A stretch of DNA of 64,000 nt from Palsa-504 sp963787645 (GTDB lineage: Bacteria > Actinomycetota > Actinomycetes > Streptosporangiales > Streptosporangiaceae). A program made the translations under genes and the position numbers. Of this stretch, positions 6,862 to 13,256 are shown one piece after another (the stretch's first letter is position 1; every line of letters begins with the position of its first letter). The notes beneath the pieces were generated by a model. That model was not told where the DNA came from. It worked only from the letters and a program-made list of their open reading frames with translations, and did no database searches. The DNA is taken from NCBI GenBank assembly GCA_963787645.1, contig CAWBDS010000003.1, forward strand, positions 186,001-250,000. Direction: 5' to 3'.

Positions 6862-7512
6862 GTGAACGATCCGCCGCCTGGCAACCCGGTCGGGCGACCG
6901 CTGCTCGCCGCCACCCTGCCCTGCGGGACTGACGTCGACCTCCTGCTCGAGCAGGTCGCCGACGGCCGTGGCACCGACCGGGACATCCACCAGCAGCAAT
7001 GCGTGCACTGTCAAGCCGCGCTCAGTGAACTTACCGTCCTGTGGGCTCCGGTCGCCGAACTGGCGGCTGCCCCGGTCCCTGCGCCGCCCGGCCTGACCGC
7101 GGCAGTGATGAGCCGGATCCGTTCCCTCGTCCACGACATCTGGTACACCCTGGAGCTGACCGAAAGCGGCACAATCCGCATCGCGGCCCGGATCGTGGCG
7201 GCCTTGGCGCGCGACTGCGCCCGGATGATCCCCGGCGTCCGGGTAGTCCTTGGCCGCAGCAGCCAGGGCGAGATCGCCGCGCTCGCCGAGAAGGCCACCC
7301 TCGGGCACCGTCACCCGCATGCCGCTGTCGGGGTGCTGGGGCGCACCGCGGTGGTGGACCTGGCCGTAGCGGTCACGTACAACGATCCGGCACGTGAGGT
7401 CGCTCGTGATATCCAACGGCAGGTCATCACCACCCTGCGCGACCAGGTGGGACTGCAGAGCGTGCAGGTTAACGTCACCGTGGATGACATCCTTGACGAC
7501 GACGAACGCTAG
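6862..7512 (+). CDS. Putative zinc anti-sigma factor fused to an Asp23 domain
   Basis: 216 residues from a GTG at 6862; a GGAGGTG ribosome site overlaps the sigma gene's stop. Residues 40-52 contain HQQQCVHC (His43, Cys47, Cys50), exactly the HxxxCxxC signature of ZAS (zinc-binding) anti-sigma factors, in the usual helical context (DVDLLLEQVADG upstream, ALSELTVLWAPV downstream). From about residue 95 the chain becomes an Asp23 domain: 'GTIRIAARIVAALARDCARMIPGVRVVLG' and 'VVDLAVAVTYNDPAREVARDIQRQVITTLRDQVGLQSVQVNVTVDDI'. There is no transmembrane helix, unlike many ZAS proteins. It probably binds the sigma factor just upstream, with the Asp23 part as sensor or docking module. The combination is unusual; the mechanism is inferred. 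Confidence 0.8.
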   Translation: MNDPPPGNPVGRPLLAATLPCGTDVDLLLEQVADGRGTDRDIHQQQCVHCQAALSELTVLWAPVAELAAAPVPAPPGLTAAVMSRIRSLVHDIWYTLELTESGTIRIAARIVAALARDCARMIPGVRVVLGRSSQGEIAALAEKATLGHRHPHAAVGVLGRTAVVDLAVAVTYNDPAREVARDIQRQVITTLRDQVGLQSVQVNVTVDDILDDDER

Positions 7513-7544
7513 CCGAGACGCCGCGGACGGCCCGCGAGAGCGGA

Positions 7545-7793
7545 CTAGCGGACACGGGAAGGCCTGGGGCCGTAGTGGACGCGCCGGGCGGCCGCGACAC
7601 CAAGCCTGATCAGCCACGGGCGACGGTTGATGATGACCACCTTGGGCAGCTGACCAGGTGCCTGCTCACGTCCGGTATCGAAGGCGCGCAGGCCCGCGGT
7701 GAAGAAGTCCGTATCCCCGCCCCGGTCTGGATGATGCGCCCGGATGAAAGCGCGGCGCCGGCGCCGGATTTCGAGAGCCTGGGTTTCGTTCAT
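7545..7793 (-). CDS. Mini J-domain-like protein
   Basis: 82 residues. 'ALEIRRRRRAFIRAHHPDRGGDTDFFTAGLRAFDTG' has the basic helix II, the HPD tripeptide (HHPDRGGD) and the start of helix III of a DnaJ J-domain, the element that stimulates Hsp70 ATPase. There is no G/F region, zinc finger or substrate domain. The rest is a short basic tail with WLIRLGVAAARR, which could be an amphipathic membrane-binding helix. The ribosome site is weak, so expression is uncertain. It converges on the sigma/anti-sigma operon. A partner of DnaK in the Asp23 system is possible but unproven. Confidence 0.6.
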   Translation of the reverse strand: MNETQALEIRRRRRAFIRAHHPDRGGDTDFFTAGLRAFDTGREQAPGQLPKVVIINRRPWLIRLGVAAARRVHYGPRPSRVR

Positions 7794-7967
7794 CTGCAGA
7801 ATGGCGGGTCGCTTGCGCCCATCGGCCGGGAGCAGGATGGTTCCGACGGCAAGTCCAGGTTAGCTGCCCGGGCCGTCATCGGCAAAGCCTCCCCTGAGGC
7901 TGGGCGGCAGGCGTAAGGGCGGCCGAACATCACGAGATCAGTGGGTACCTCGGTATCTCCGGTCAGG

Positions 7968-8942
7968 TCACCAGCAACCGGACGCAGGTGTGACAGGAGT
8001 CTGGTCGCAAGTAGCAGAAACGGTCCCGGGAAACGACGTTCGCAGGTGGTTGCTGGTGGCGACCGTTGGCTGTTGATGGCGGTTCGGGAGCATCTCGGGG
8101 ACACGGGTCCGTAATGCGTAGGCCTGGTGCCACAATTGGATGGCCAGAGCTATGCCGAGCAAGGCGATCAGCCAGCGCAAGACGACCGCTGGCATCCACC
8201 GCGCGATCCGCGGCCCGAGCAAGCTGCCAATGAACATTCCCGCGCTGAGCGGCGCGGCAGCTGTCCAGTTGACGGCCCCGAAGAGCGCAAATGCAACAGC
8301 TGCTATCACGACTGTCGCGCCGACGAGCATGTTCTTCAAGGCATTAGCCCTGGGCAGCTCCGAGTCGGTAGTGAACAGCAGCAGGGCAAGGATCATGACT
8401 CCCGATCCGGCACCGAAGTAACCGCCGTAGACCGCCAGCGGGAAGAGTCCTATCGGCAGGCCCAGCCTAGTGCGGGGTCCGTCAAGCCGCTGGCGGCGTG
8501 CCGACAGTCCCGGCGCGGTGAGCAGCGCCAGTGAACCGGTGATGACAAGGAAGGGCACGATCCGCCCGAAGATCCGTGTCGGGGTGGACAGCAACAGCGC
8601 CGAGCCCAGGGCCCCGCCCGCAGCGGCAACCGGAACCCATCGGTGCAGCCACGCCCCCTTGCCGGTCAGCTCGGGCCGGGAGGCAAGCGCGGAACCTGGC
8701 CAGCAGGCGAGGATGGCGACGATGTTGGTGATGTTGGCTGACAGAGCCGGGATTCCCACGGCCAGCAGCGCCGGGTAGGACACGAGCGAGGTAATGCCTC
8801 CCGCCGTTCCCACCAATCCGGCGATGATCCCTGCACCCAGCAGGGCGGCGGCGTGGTAGAGCGAGATCACAACTGAGAGCTTATGAACCGGCTGCCCACA
8901 CCTGCGGTGAAAGCCCGCGACTGGTCCGACGGCACGCTGCAC
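7968..8942 (-). CDS. TauE/SafE family sulfite-exporter-like permease
   Basis: Up to 324 residues from a GTG at 8942; a second GTG at 8870 would give 300 residues starting just before the first helix and may be the true start. About seven or eight hydrophobic segments are seen. 'GAGIIAGLVGTAGGITSLVSYPALLAVGIP' and, in the second half, 'YGGYFGAGSGVMILALLLF' followed by 'ANALKNMLVGATVVIAAVAF' are the two signature repeats of the TauE/SafE (DUF81) family, which exports small organic or sulfur anions. The C-terminus has an extra ~45-residue soluble tail without recognisable features. The substrate is unknown. Confidence 0.85.
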   Translation of the reverse strand: MQRAVGPVAGFHRRCGQPVHKLSVVISLYHAAALLGAGIIAGLVGTAGGITSLVSYPALLAVGIPALSANITNIVAILACWPGSALASRPELTGKGAWLHRWVPVAAAGGALGSALLLSTPTRIFGRIVPFLVITGSLALLTAPGLSARRQRLDGPRTRLGLPIGLFPLAVYGGYFGAGSGVMILALLLFTTDSELPRANALKNMLVGATVVIAAVAFALFGAVNWTAAAPLSAGMFIGSLLGPRIARWMPAVVLRWLIALLGIALAIQLWHQAYALRTRVPEMLPNRHQQPTVATSNHLRTSFPGTVSATCDQTPVTPASGCW

Positions 8943-9119
8943 GATGCGTACGAACCGGTGCGACCTACTGCTTAGGAGGACGTTGGCCAGGCCGCTGCGA
9001 GCTGCTTAGTCTCAGCTCAGAGCGGGTGCGGGGCGGTCCGCTCGTGACCGTGAGATACCCCTCATGACTGGCCGATCGGGCACGCAGCGGGCACGGCCAG
9101 CTCCCCGGCTTCGGGCCTC

Positions 9120-9362
9120 TTGCGCGACCTGCATGACGTGCGGCACAGCTACGCCACCGCGGGCCGGGATGCCAAGATCGACTGGAAGGCACTGAGTAAG
9201 CGGATCGGTCACGCGAACGTAGCGTTCACGATGAAGCAGTACGTACAGACCGACCTGGAGACTGACCGCCAGGTGGCCACCACCTTGGCAGAGCTGATCA
9301 TCGGCGGGTCACTGATCTCCCCCGGAATCACAAACAACCCGGTCGAGGACCAGCGGTCATGA
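9120..9362 (+). pseudogene. Tyrosine integrase, C-terminal catalytic remnant (copy 2)
   Basis: About 80 residues that match only the end of a tyrosine recombinase: LHDVRHSYATAG (HxxRH box), RIGHANVAFTMKQY (second His and the catalytic Tyr) and a helical tail. The catalytic domain's first Arg, the core-binding domain and the arm-binding domain are absent; upstream DNA shows no integrase similarity in any frame. It lies 88 nt from the 3' end of tRNA-fMet, the normal integrase position. As only a third of the enzyme remains, the element can no longer excise itself. Confidence 0.85.
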
Positions 9363-9383
9363 GGCAGCGTGAGCCAGCCTTCG

Positions 9384-9400
9384 TTAGCAAATCCGTTAGC
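9384..9400 (+). repeat. TTAGC direct-repeat motif, copy 2
   Basis: Exact second copy of the 17-nt motif at 3081-3097, again between the integrase stop and the terminator. See that entry for the possible role as an integrase arm site. Confidence 0.5.
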
Positions 9401-9414
9401 AACCTACATGCCAA

Positions 9415-9442
9415 AGGCCGGATCCTTATTCGGATCCGGCCT
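9415..9442. terminator. Hairpin downstream of tRNA-fMet
   Basis: 11-bp perfect stem (AGGCCGGATCC at 9415-9425 with 9432-9442) and a 6-nt loop. It lies 7 nt beyond the CCA end of the tRNA on the minus strand and probably terminates its transcript, and perhaps that of the former integrase from the other side. Confidence 0.75.
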
Positions 9443-9449
9443 CTGACCT

Positions 9450-9526
9450 TGGTAGCGGGGGCGGGATTTGAACCCGCGACCTCTGGGTTATGAGCCCAGC
9501 GAGCTACCGAACTGCTCCACCCCGCG
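9450..9526 (-). tRNA. Initiator tRNA-fMet (CAU anticodon)
   Basis: The minus strand folds into a full cloverleaf of 74 nt plus an encoded CCA (9450-9452). The acceptor stem is CGCGGGG/CCCCGCT, with 1:72 as a C-U mismatch. The anticodon stem ends in three consecutive G-C pairs (CTGGG/CCCAG) around CTCATAA. The unpaired 1:72 and the GGG/CCC anticodon stem are the marks of initiator tRNA, so this is tRNA-fMet and not elongator Met. Its 3' 43 nt are copied at 3158-3200. Confidence 0.95.
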
Positions 9527-9729
9527 TCGGTGTGTCCCTACTTTATGAACTCCGGGCGACCAAAGCAAATCAGCCGACGGCCGGGGGGTGGGTCGACGCG
9601 GCCGGATGGCGGGGCCGGCGCGGCGAGGGTGGCGGGCCGGCGCGGCCGGGGTGGTGGTGTTGCGGCGGGGGCCGTGGTGTTGCGGCTGGGGTTGTGTCGT
9701 TGGGGGTGGACAGCGGCTAACCTTCCGGC

Positions 9730-10185
9730 ATGGCTGAGGTCGTGATCTACACCGACGGGGCGTGCAGCGGGAACCCGGGACGGGGCGGCTGGGGCGCGGT
9801 GCTCCGGTGGAACGGGACCGAGAAGGAGCTGCACGGCGGCGACCCGCAGACCACGAACAACCGGATGGAGCTGATGGCGGCCATCCAGGCGCTGGAGGCG
9901 CTGAACCGGCCGACGCAGGTGATGCTGCATACCGACAGCAAGTACGTGCTGGACGGGATTACCAAGTGGATCACGGGCTGGCAGCGCAACGGGTGGCGGA
10001 CCGCGGCCAGGCAGCCGGTCAAGAACGAGGACCTGTGGCGGCGGCTGGTCGCGGCGCTGGACGGGCACGAGGTCAGCTGGCAGTGGGTGAAGGGGCACGC
10101 GGGCGAGGAGGGCAACGAGCGGGCCGACGCGCTGGCCCGGCTGGGGGCCGAGGAGGCGCGGAGCACGGTCGGGTCGGGCGGCTGA
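9730..10185 (+). CDS. rnhA: Ribonuclease HI
   Basis: 151 residues, the usual length for bacterial RNase HI. It hydrolyses the RNA strand of RNA:DNA hybrids such as R-loops and lagging-strand primers. The four metal-binding acids are visible: Asp9 in YTDGACSGNPG, Glu47 in NNRMELMA, Asp69 in HTDSKYV and Asp133 in ERADALA; His123 in the flexible KGHAGEEGNE loop is also present. The basic protrusion (WQRNGWRTAARQPVKNEDLW) is intact. ATG at 9730. It stands alone between the tRNA and a convergent cupin gene. Confidence 0.97.
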   Translation: MAEVVIYTDGACSGNPGRGGWGAVLRWNGTEKELHGGDPQTTNNRMELMAAIQALEALNRPTQVMLHTDSKYVLDGITKWITGWQRNGWRTAARQPVKNEDLWRRLVAALDGHEVSWQWVKGHAGEEGNERADALARLGAEEARSTVGSGG

Positions 10186-10240
10186 GGCAGGGCGGAGCAC
10201 GGTTCCGTCGGGCGGCTGAGGCTGAGGACCTGCGGGCGGC

Positions 10241-10585
10241 TCAGGTGGGTGAGCCTGGGGCGCGGGAGCCGTAGGGCGGGGCGAAGACGACCAGCAGGGT
10301 CAGGTCCTCGATGACGTCGGTGAACTGGTGCTGCTCGCCGGCCGGGACGAAGATCACGCTGCCGGGGCCGACCTCGGCGGTGCCGCTGTCGGTCTTCAGC
10401 GTGGCCCGGCCGGAACGGACCACGTAGATCTCGTCCTCGGTATGCGGGCTCTGGTCGTCTAGGCCGCCGGCCGGGATGCAGTAGGTGCCCAGGCTCAGGT
10501 CGTCGGTGTCCAGGTGGACGATCCAGTTGTTGGGCTCGGTGCCGCCGGGCGCGGTGTAGATCCCGGCTTCCGCGATGATCCGCAT
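10241..10585 (-). CDS. Cupin domain protein
   Basis: 114 residues forming one cupin beta-barrel. Motif 1 is 'GLDDQSPHTEDEIYVVRSGRATL' (PH..E.....G) and motif 2 is 'GPGSVIFVPAGEQHQFTDV' (P-x-G-x-x-H), giving His/Glu/His ligands for a metal ion. Such single-domain cupins act as isomerases, dioxygenases or ligand sensors, and the substrate cannot be told. The gene lies 10 nt downstream of the metallo-hydrolase gene on the same strand, so the two are probably co-transcribed with the EamA transporter as a small metabolite-handling operon. Confidence 0.85.
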   Translation of the reverse strand: MRIIAEAGIYTAPGGTEPNNWIVHLDTDDLSLGTYCIPAGGLDDQSPHTEDEIYVVRSGRATLKTDSGTAEVGPGSVIFVPAGEQHQFTDVIEDLTLLVVFAPPYGSRAPGSPT

Positions 10586-10595
10586 GAGGTCTCCG

Positions 10596-11252
10596 TCAGC
10601 GGTGAAGGACGTCGGTGTGGTGGCAGAAGTGCACCCGGTCCGGGCCCAGGGCCTGGATCCGGCGCAGCGAGTCCTGCCAGGCGGGCAGGTCGCTGGCCTG
10701 GCCGTTAGGCAGGCGGCCGGGGTCCGGATGGGCGTAGACCCGCGGCGTGTACGCGGCGTCGCCGATCAGCACGTCGAAGGCCCCGCCGTCGCCGCGGGCC
10801 ACCACGCACTGGTGGCCGGGCGTGTGGCCGGGGGTGGCGATGACCTCCAGGCCGGGCAGGATCTGCGTGTCGCCGTCCAGCAGCTCGAACCGGGCGCCGG
10901 TGAAGTCGAAATACTCGTGCAGCTCCGGGTCCTCGCGCCGGGCCCGGTCCAGCTCGGCGCGCTGGACGTAGAACGGCGCGTGCTTGAACACGGCGTTCTG
11001 GCCGCAGTGGTCGAAGTGCAGGTGAGTGTTGATGACCAGGCTGATGTCGGCCGGGCTGAGGTCGAGCTCGGCCAGCGCGTCGGCTACCGAGCGGTTGACC
11101 ACCCGCCAGTCGTCCAGGGCCTGCTGCGGGCCGCCGATGCCGGTGTCCACCAGGACCGCGGCATCGGCGTGGGTGACCACGAAGCCGTGGACCGGCCAGC
11201 GGCCGCCGTCCAGGCCTTGCAGGCTGGCCAGGTGAAGGCGCCGGATCTCCAT
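10596..11252 (-). CDS. Metallo-beta-lactamase-fold hydrolase
   Basis: 218 residues. The zinc motif THLHFDHCGQN gives His77, His79, Asp81 and His82. ATPGHTPGHQ supplies the next His, and LIGDAAY the bridging Asp165, followed by a late His in CHHTD. The spacing and the preceding VLVDTGIG resemble the lactonase-like branch (AHL lactonases and relatives), not beta-lactamases. It is cytosolic, with no signal peptide. The start at 11252 overlaps the transporter stop by one base. A lactone or ester substrate is plausible but unproven; quorum-signal degradation should not be assumed. Confidence 0.85.
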   Translation of the reverse strand: MEIRRLHLASLQGLDGGRWPVHGFVVTHADAAVLVDTGIGGPQQALDDWRVVNRSVADALAELDLSPADISLVINTHLHFDHCGQNAVFKHAPFYVQRAELDRARREDPELHEYFDFTGARFELLDGDTQILPGLEVIATPGHTPGHQCVVARGDGGAFDVLIGDAAYTPRVYAHPDPGRLPNGQASDLPAWQDSLRRIQALGPDRVHFCHHTDVLHR

Positions 11253-12223
11253 CAGTGCGCGGGCGGGCGCTGGCGGACAACTAGGACCACGGCGCCTACT
11301 ATAAGCACCCCGCCGCCCAGCATGGCCGGGGTCAGCCGTTCATTGAGGATCAGCGTGCCGAGCAGGACGGCGATCACCGGGTTCACGTACGCGTAGGTGG
11401 CCACCGTGGGCGTGGGCAGCGCCCGCACCGCGATGCCGTAGGCGGAGAACGCGATGATCGAGCCGGCCACGATCAGGTAGGCCAGGGCCAGCCAGGACCG
11501 CGTCGAGATATGAGCCAGGTGCAGCGCGCCGAACTCGCCGCGGGCCGCGGACATGGCCAGCAGGACCACCCCGCCGCACAGCAGCTCCATCCCGCTGGCC
11601 AGGGCCGGGCTGGCCGGGAGGGTGACCCGGCGGGTCATGATCGTGCCCAGGGCCCAGGTGAACGCGGCGACCAGGATGATGATCACCCCGGTGACCGAGA
11701 TGTGGCCCGAGCCGCCGCCCAGGCCGGACAGGAAGCCGACCCCGATTAGGCCGAGGGCCAGCCCGGCCAGCGGAGCCAGGCCGAGCCGGGCGTGGTTGAG
11801 CACCGCGTCGATCCCGAGCAGCCACAGCGGGACGGTGGCCACCAGCAGCGCGGCCAGCCCGGACGGCACGGTCAGCTCGCCGATGCCGACCGCCCCGTTG
11901 GCCGCCAGCAGCAAGACGCCGACGGTGGCACACCCGCTCCATTCGGCCCGGGTGGGCCAGCGGGGCAGCGCCTGACCGGCCCGGATCGCCTTCCGGCGGG
12001 CCCCCATGGCCGCCGGGAACATGATCGAGCCGGCGATCAGGTTGCGGGCGGCGGCCATCAGCAGCGGCGGCATGGTCTCCACGCCGATCCGGATGGCCAG
12101 GTACGTGCTGCCCCACACGACCCAGACGATGGCCAGGCAGACCCAGGCGACCAGACTGGCCCGCCGCACCGGCCTGGGCTTTTCTTCCCTCCGAACGGCC
12201 GGGGGTGCGTCTGGTCGGGTCAC
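11252..12223 (-). CDS. EamA (DMT superfamily) transporter
   Basis: 323 residues with ten hydrophobic segments in two five-helix repeats, the EamA plan. 'IVWVVWGSTYLAIRIGVETMPPLLMAAARNLIAGSI' is the typical first repeat and 'VAYLIVAGSIIAFSAYGIAVRALPTPTVATYAYVNPVIAVLLGTLILNERLTPAMLGGGVLIVGAVVLV' the second, including the NPV and the GE-like LNERLT turn. It exports or imports small metabolites across the inner membrane; specificity is unknown. Start GTG at 12223, five nucleotides after a sequence able to form alternative hairpins (12229-12298). First gene of the EamA-MBL-cupin operon. Confidence 0.9.
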   Translation of the reverse strand: MTRPDAPPAVRREEKPRPVRRASLVAWVCLAIVWVVWGSTYLAIRIGVETMPPLLMAAARNLIAGSIMFPAAMGARRKAIRAGQALPRWPTRAEWSGCATVGVLLLAANGAVGIGELTVPSGLAALLVATVPLWLLGIDAVLNHARLGLAPLAGLALGLIGVGFLSGLGGGSGHISVTGVIIILVAAFTWALGTIMTRRVTLPASPALASGMELLCGGVVLLAMSAARGEFGALHLAHISTRSWLALAYLIVAGSIIAFSAYGIAVRALPTPTVATYAYVNPVIAVLLGTLILNERLTPAMLGGGVLIVGAVVLVVRQRPPAH

Positions 12224-12228
12224 CTATA

Positions 12229-12298
12229 GAGCCTGCCAGACGCACCCGCGCACGACGAGTGGCAGGCTCGCCAACCTTCGGCGAGATCCTGCCACTCG
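12229..12298 (-). promoter_or_regulatory. Leader with two mutually exclusive hairpins (possible switch/attenuator)
   Basis: On the minus strand three segments follow each other. Segment 1 is 12298-12280, segment 2 is 12272-12256 and segment 3 (TGGCAGGCTC) is 12238-12229. Segments 1 and 2 form a 17-bp stem with a 2-nt bulge and 7-nt loop. Segment 3 is a perfect 10-nt complement of part of segment 2 (GAGCCTGCCA). Segment 3 also holds the only Shine-Dalgarno-like bases before the EamA GTG. Segment 1:2 pairing would leave the start open; 2:3 pairing would hide it. The simpler reading is that 1:2 is just the terminator of the truncated efflux gene that stops at 12302. Confidence 0.45.
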
Positions 12299-12301
12299 GG
12301 G

Positions 12302-12511
12302 TTATCCGACCAGTTCGGGAGTCCGGATGGGGGCCACCGGGGCCTTGGTCTCGCGCATGACCAGGTAGGCCACGACCGCCGCGGCCAGGACGCCGATCGC
12401 GCTGATGGTGAACGTGGCCGACATCGAGGCGGTGAACGCCTGGCGGGCGGCCTGGACCAGGCCAGCGTGGCCGTGGGCGGCGGCCAGGGCGCCGGCGATC
12501 GAGTGCCGGGC
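12302..12511 (-). pseudogene. MFS (DHA2-type) efflux transporter, C-terminal remnant
   Basis: The last ~69 residues read 'ARHSIAGALAAAHGHAGLVQAARQAFTASMSATFTISAIGVLAAAVVAYLVMRETK', which is the end of a 14-helix drug-efflux MFS protein: the periplasmic A-x-x-S-x-x-x-A loop, the A-x-x-A-F-x-x-x-M helix start and the final transmembrane helix. The remaining ~400 residues are gone. Similarity ends at about 12511, exactly where a TetR remnant begins in the other direction. The ORF continues open beyond that point, but its translation there is the antisense of the regulator. Confidence 0.8.
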
Positions 12512-12673
12512 CGGGCCCGGGACGCCGCCCGGCAGGCGGCGGCCTCCTACGACCACCTGGCCGCGGCCTACCCCACGCCGCCCGACGCCGACCCGGCCCG
12601 GATCCGCGACGAGAAGTTCGCCAACGGCCTGGACATCGTGCTGGACGGCCTGGCCACCCGGCTGCGGCGGTAA
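12512..12673 (+). pseudogene. TetR-family regulator, C-terminal remnant
   Basis: In frame from about 12512: 'RARDAARQAAASYDHLAAAYPTPPDADPARIRDEKFANGLDIVLDGLATRLRR' then TAA. The 'D-x-x-R-x-x-x-F-x-x-G-L-D-x-x-L-D-G-L' ending is typical of the C-terminal ligand domain of TetR/AcrR regulators. The DNA-binding helix-turn-helix half is absent. With the efflux remnant it forms the two outer ends of a former divergent regulator/efflux pair. Confidence 0.7.
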
Positions 12674-12698
12674 GGCCTGGCTCGCTGGCCGGCCGGGT

Positions 12699-13256
12699 CT
12701 ATCCGCCTTGGAGGGCTCGCAGGTAGGCGGTCCAGGCAAGCTCCACGGTCCGTTCGGCCGAAAAATCCTGGGCAGAAGCGGGCGCGGGCAGCCGGGCGAT
12801 CACGATCGGGACCTCGGGGGCCAGGTCACGGGCCTGCGCGGCGTGCGCGGCGGAGTGGACGACGACGGTGCCGGACCGGGCCAGCAGGGTCCGGGTCAGC
12901 CGGTCGCGGGGCAGGGCGGGATGGCAGATCAGCGTGGTGCGCGGGCCGCGGGGGCCGAGCGCGGTCAGGACGGCCAGGTAGGAGGCCGCCTGGGCCGGGC
13001 TGACCAGGGCGAACACCACCAGGTCGGCGGTACGCAGGCGGCGGCCGGCGGCGATCCAGCTGTCCGGACGGTAGGCGGCCAGCCGGCGGTAGGTGCGCGG
13101 GTAGGGGTCGCCGTCCGGCACGGGCCCGGCCGGGGCGCGCCAGGACTCGATGATCACGTTGTGGCCGGTGGCGGCCAGGCGGCGGGCCAGTTCGGTGGTG
13201 TGCCGGGCGGCGCCCCCCGGGTCGGGGTGGGCGGGCCCGATCAGCGCGATCCTCAC
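12699..13256 (-). CDS. Short GT4-like glycosyltransferase (N-terminal domain only)
   Basis: 185 residues from the GTG at 13256, which overlaps the upstream gene's stop (GTGA). 'VRIALIGPAHPDPGGAARHTTELARRLAATGHNVIIESW' is a GT-B Rossmann start with the glycine-rich acceptor-side loop of family 4 glycosyltransferases. The chain continues through a plausible first domain and ends with ERTVELAWTAYLRAL, which resembles the C-terminal helix of full-length enzymes. The nucleotide-sugar domain with its EX7E motif is missing, as the usual length is about 370-400. It may be an internally deleted, inactive enzyme or a specialised partner of the adjacent membrane glycosyltransferases. Confidence 0.55.
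   Translation of the reverse strand: MRIALIGPAHPDPGGAARHTTELARRLAATGHNVIIESWRAPAGPVPDGDPYPRTYRRLAAYRPDSWIAAGRRLRTADLVVFALVSPAQAASYLAVLTALGPRGPRTTLICHPALPRDRLTRTLLARSGTVVVHSAAHAAQARDLAPEVPIVIARLPAPASAQDFSAERTVELAWTAYLRALQGG

Noticed and set aside
10596..11252. Beta-lactamase
   Set aside because: The HxHxDH fold is shared by many hydrolases; there is no signal peptide, and the pattern is lactonase-like.
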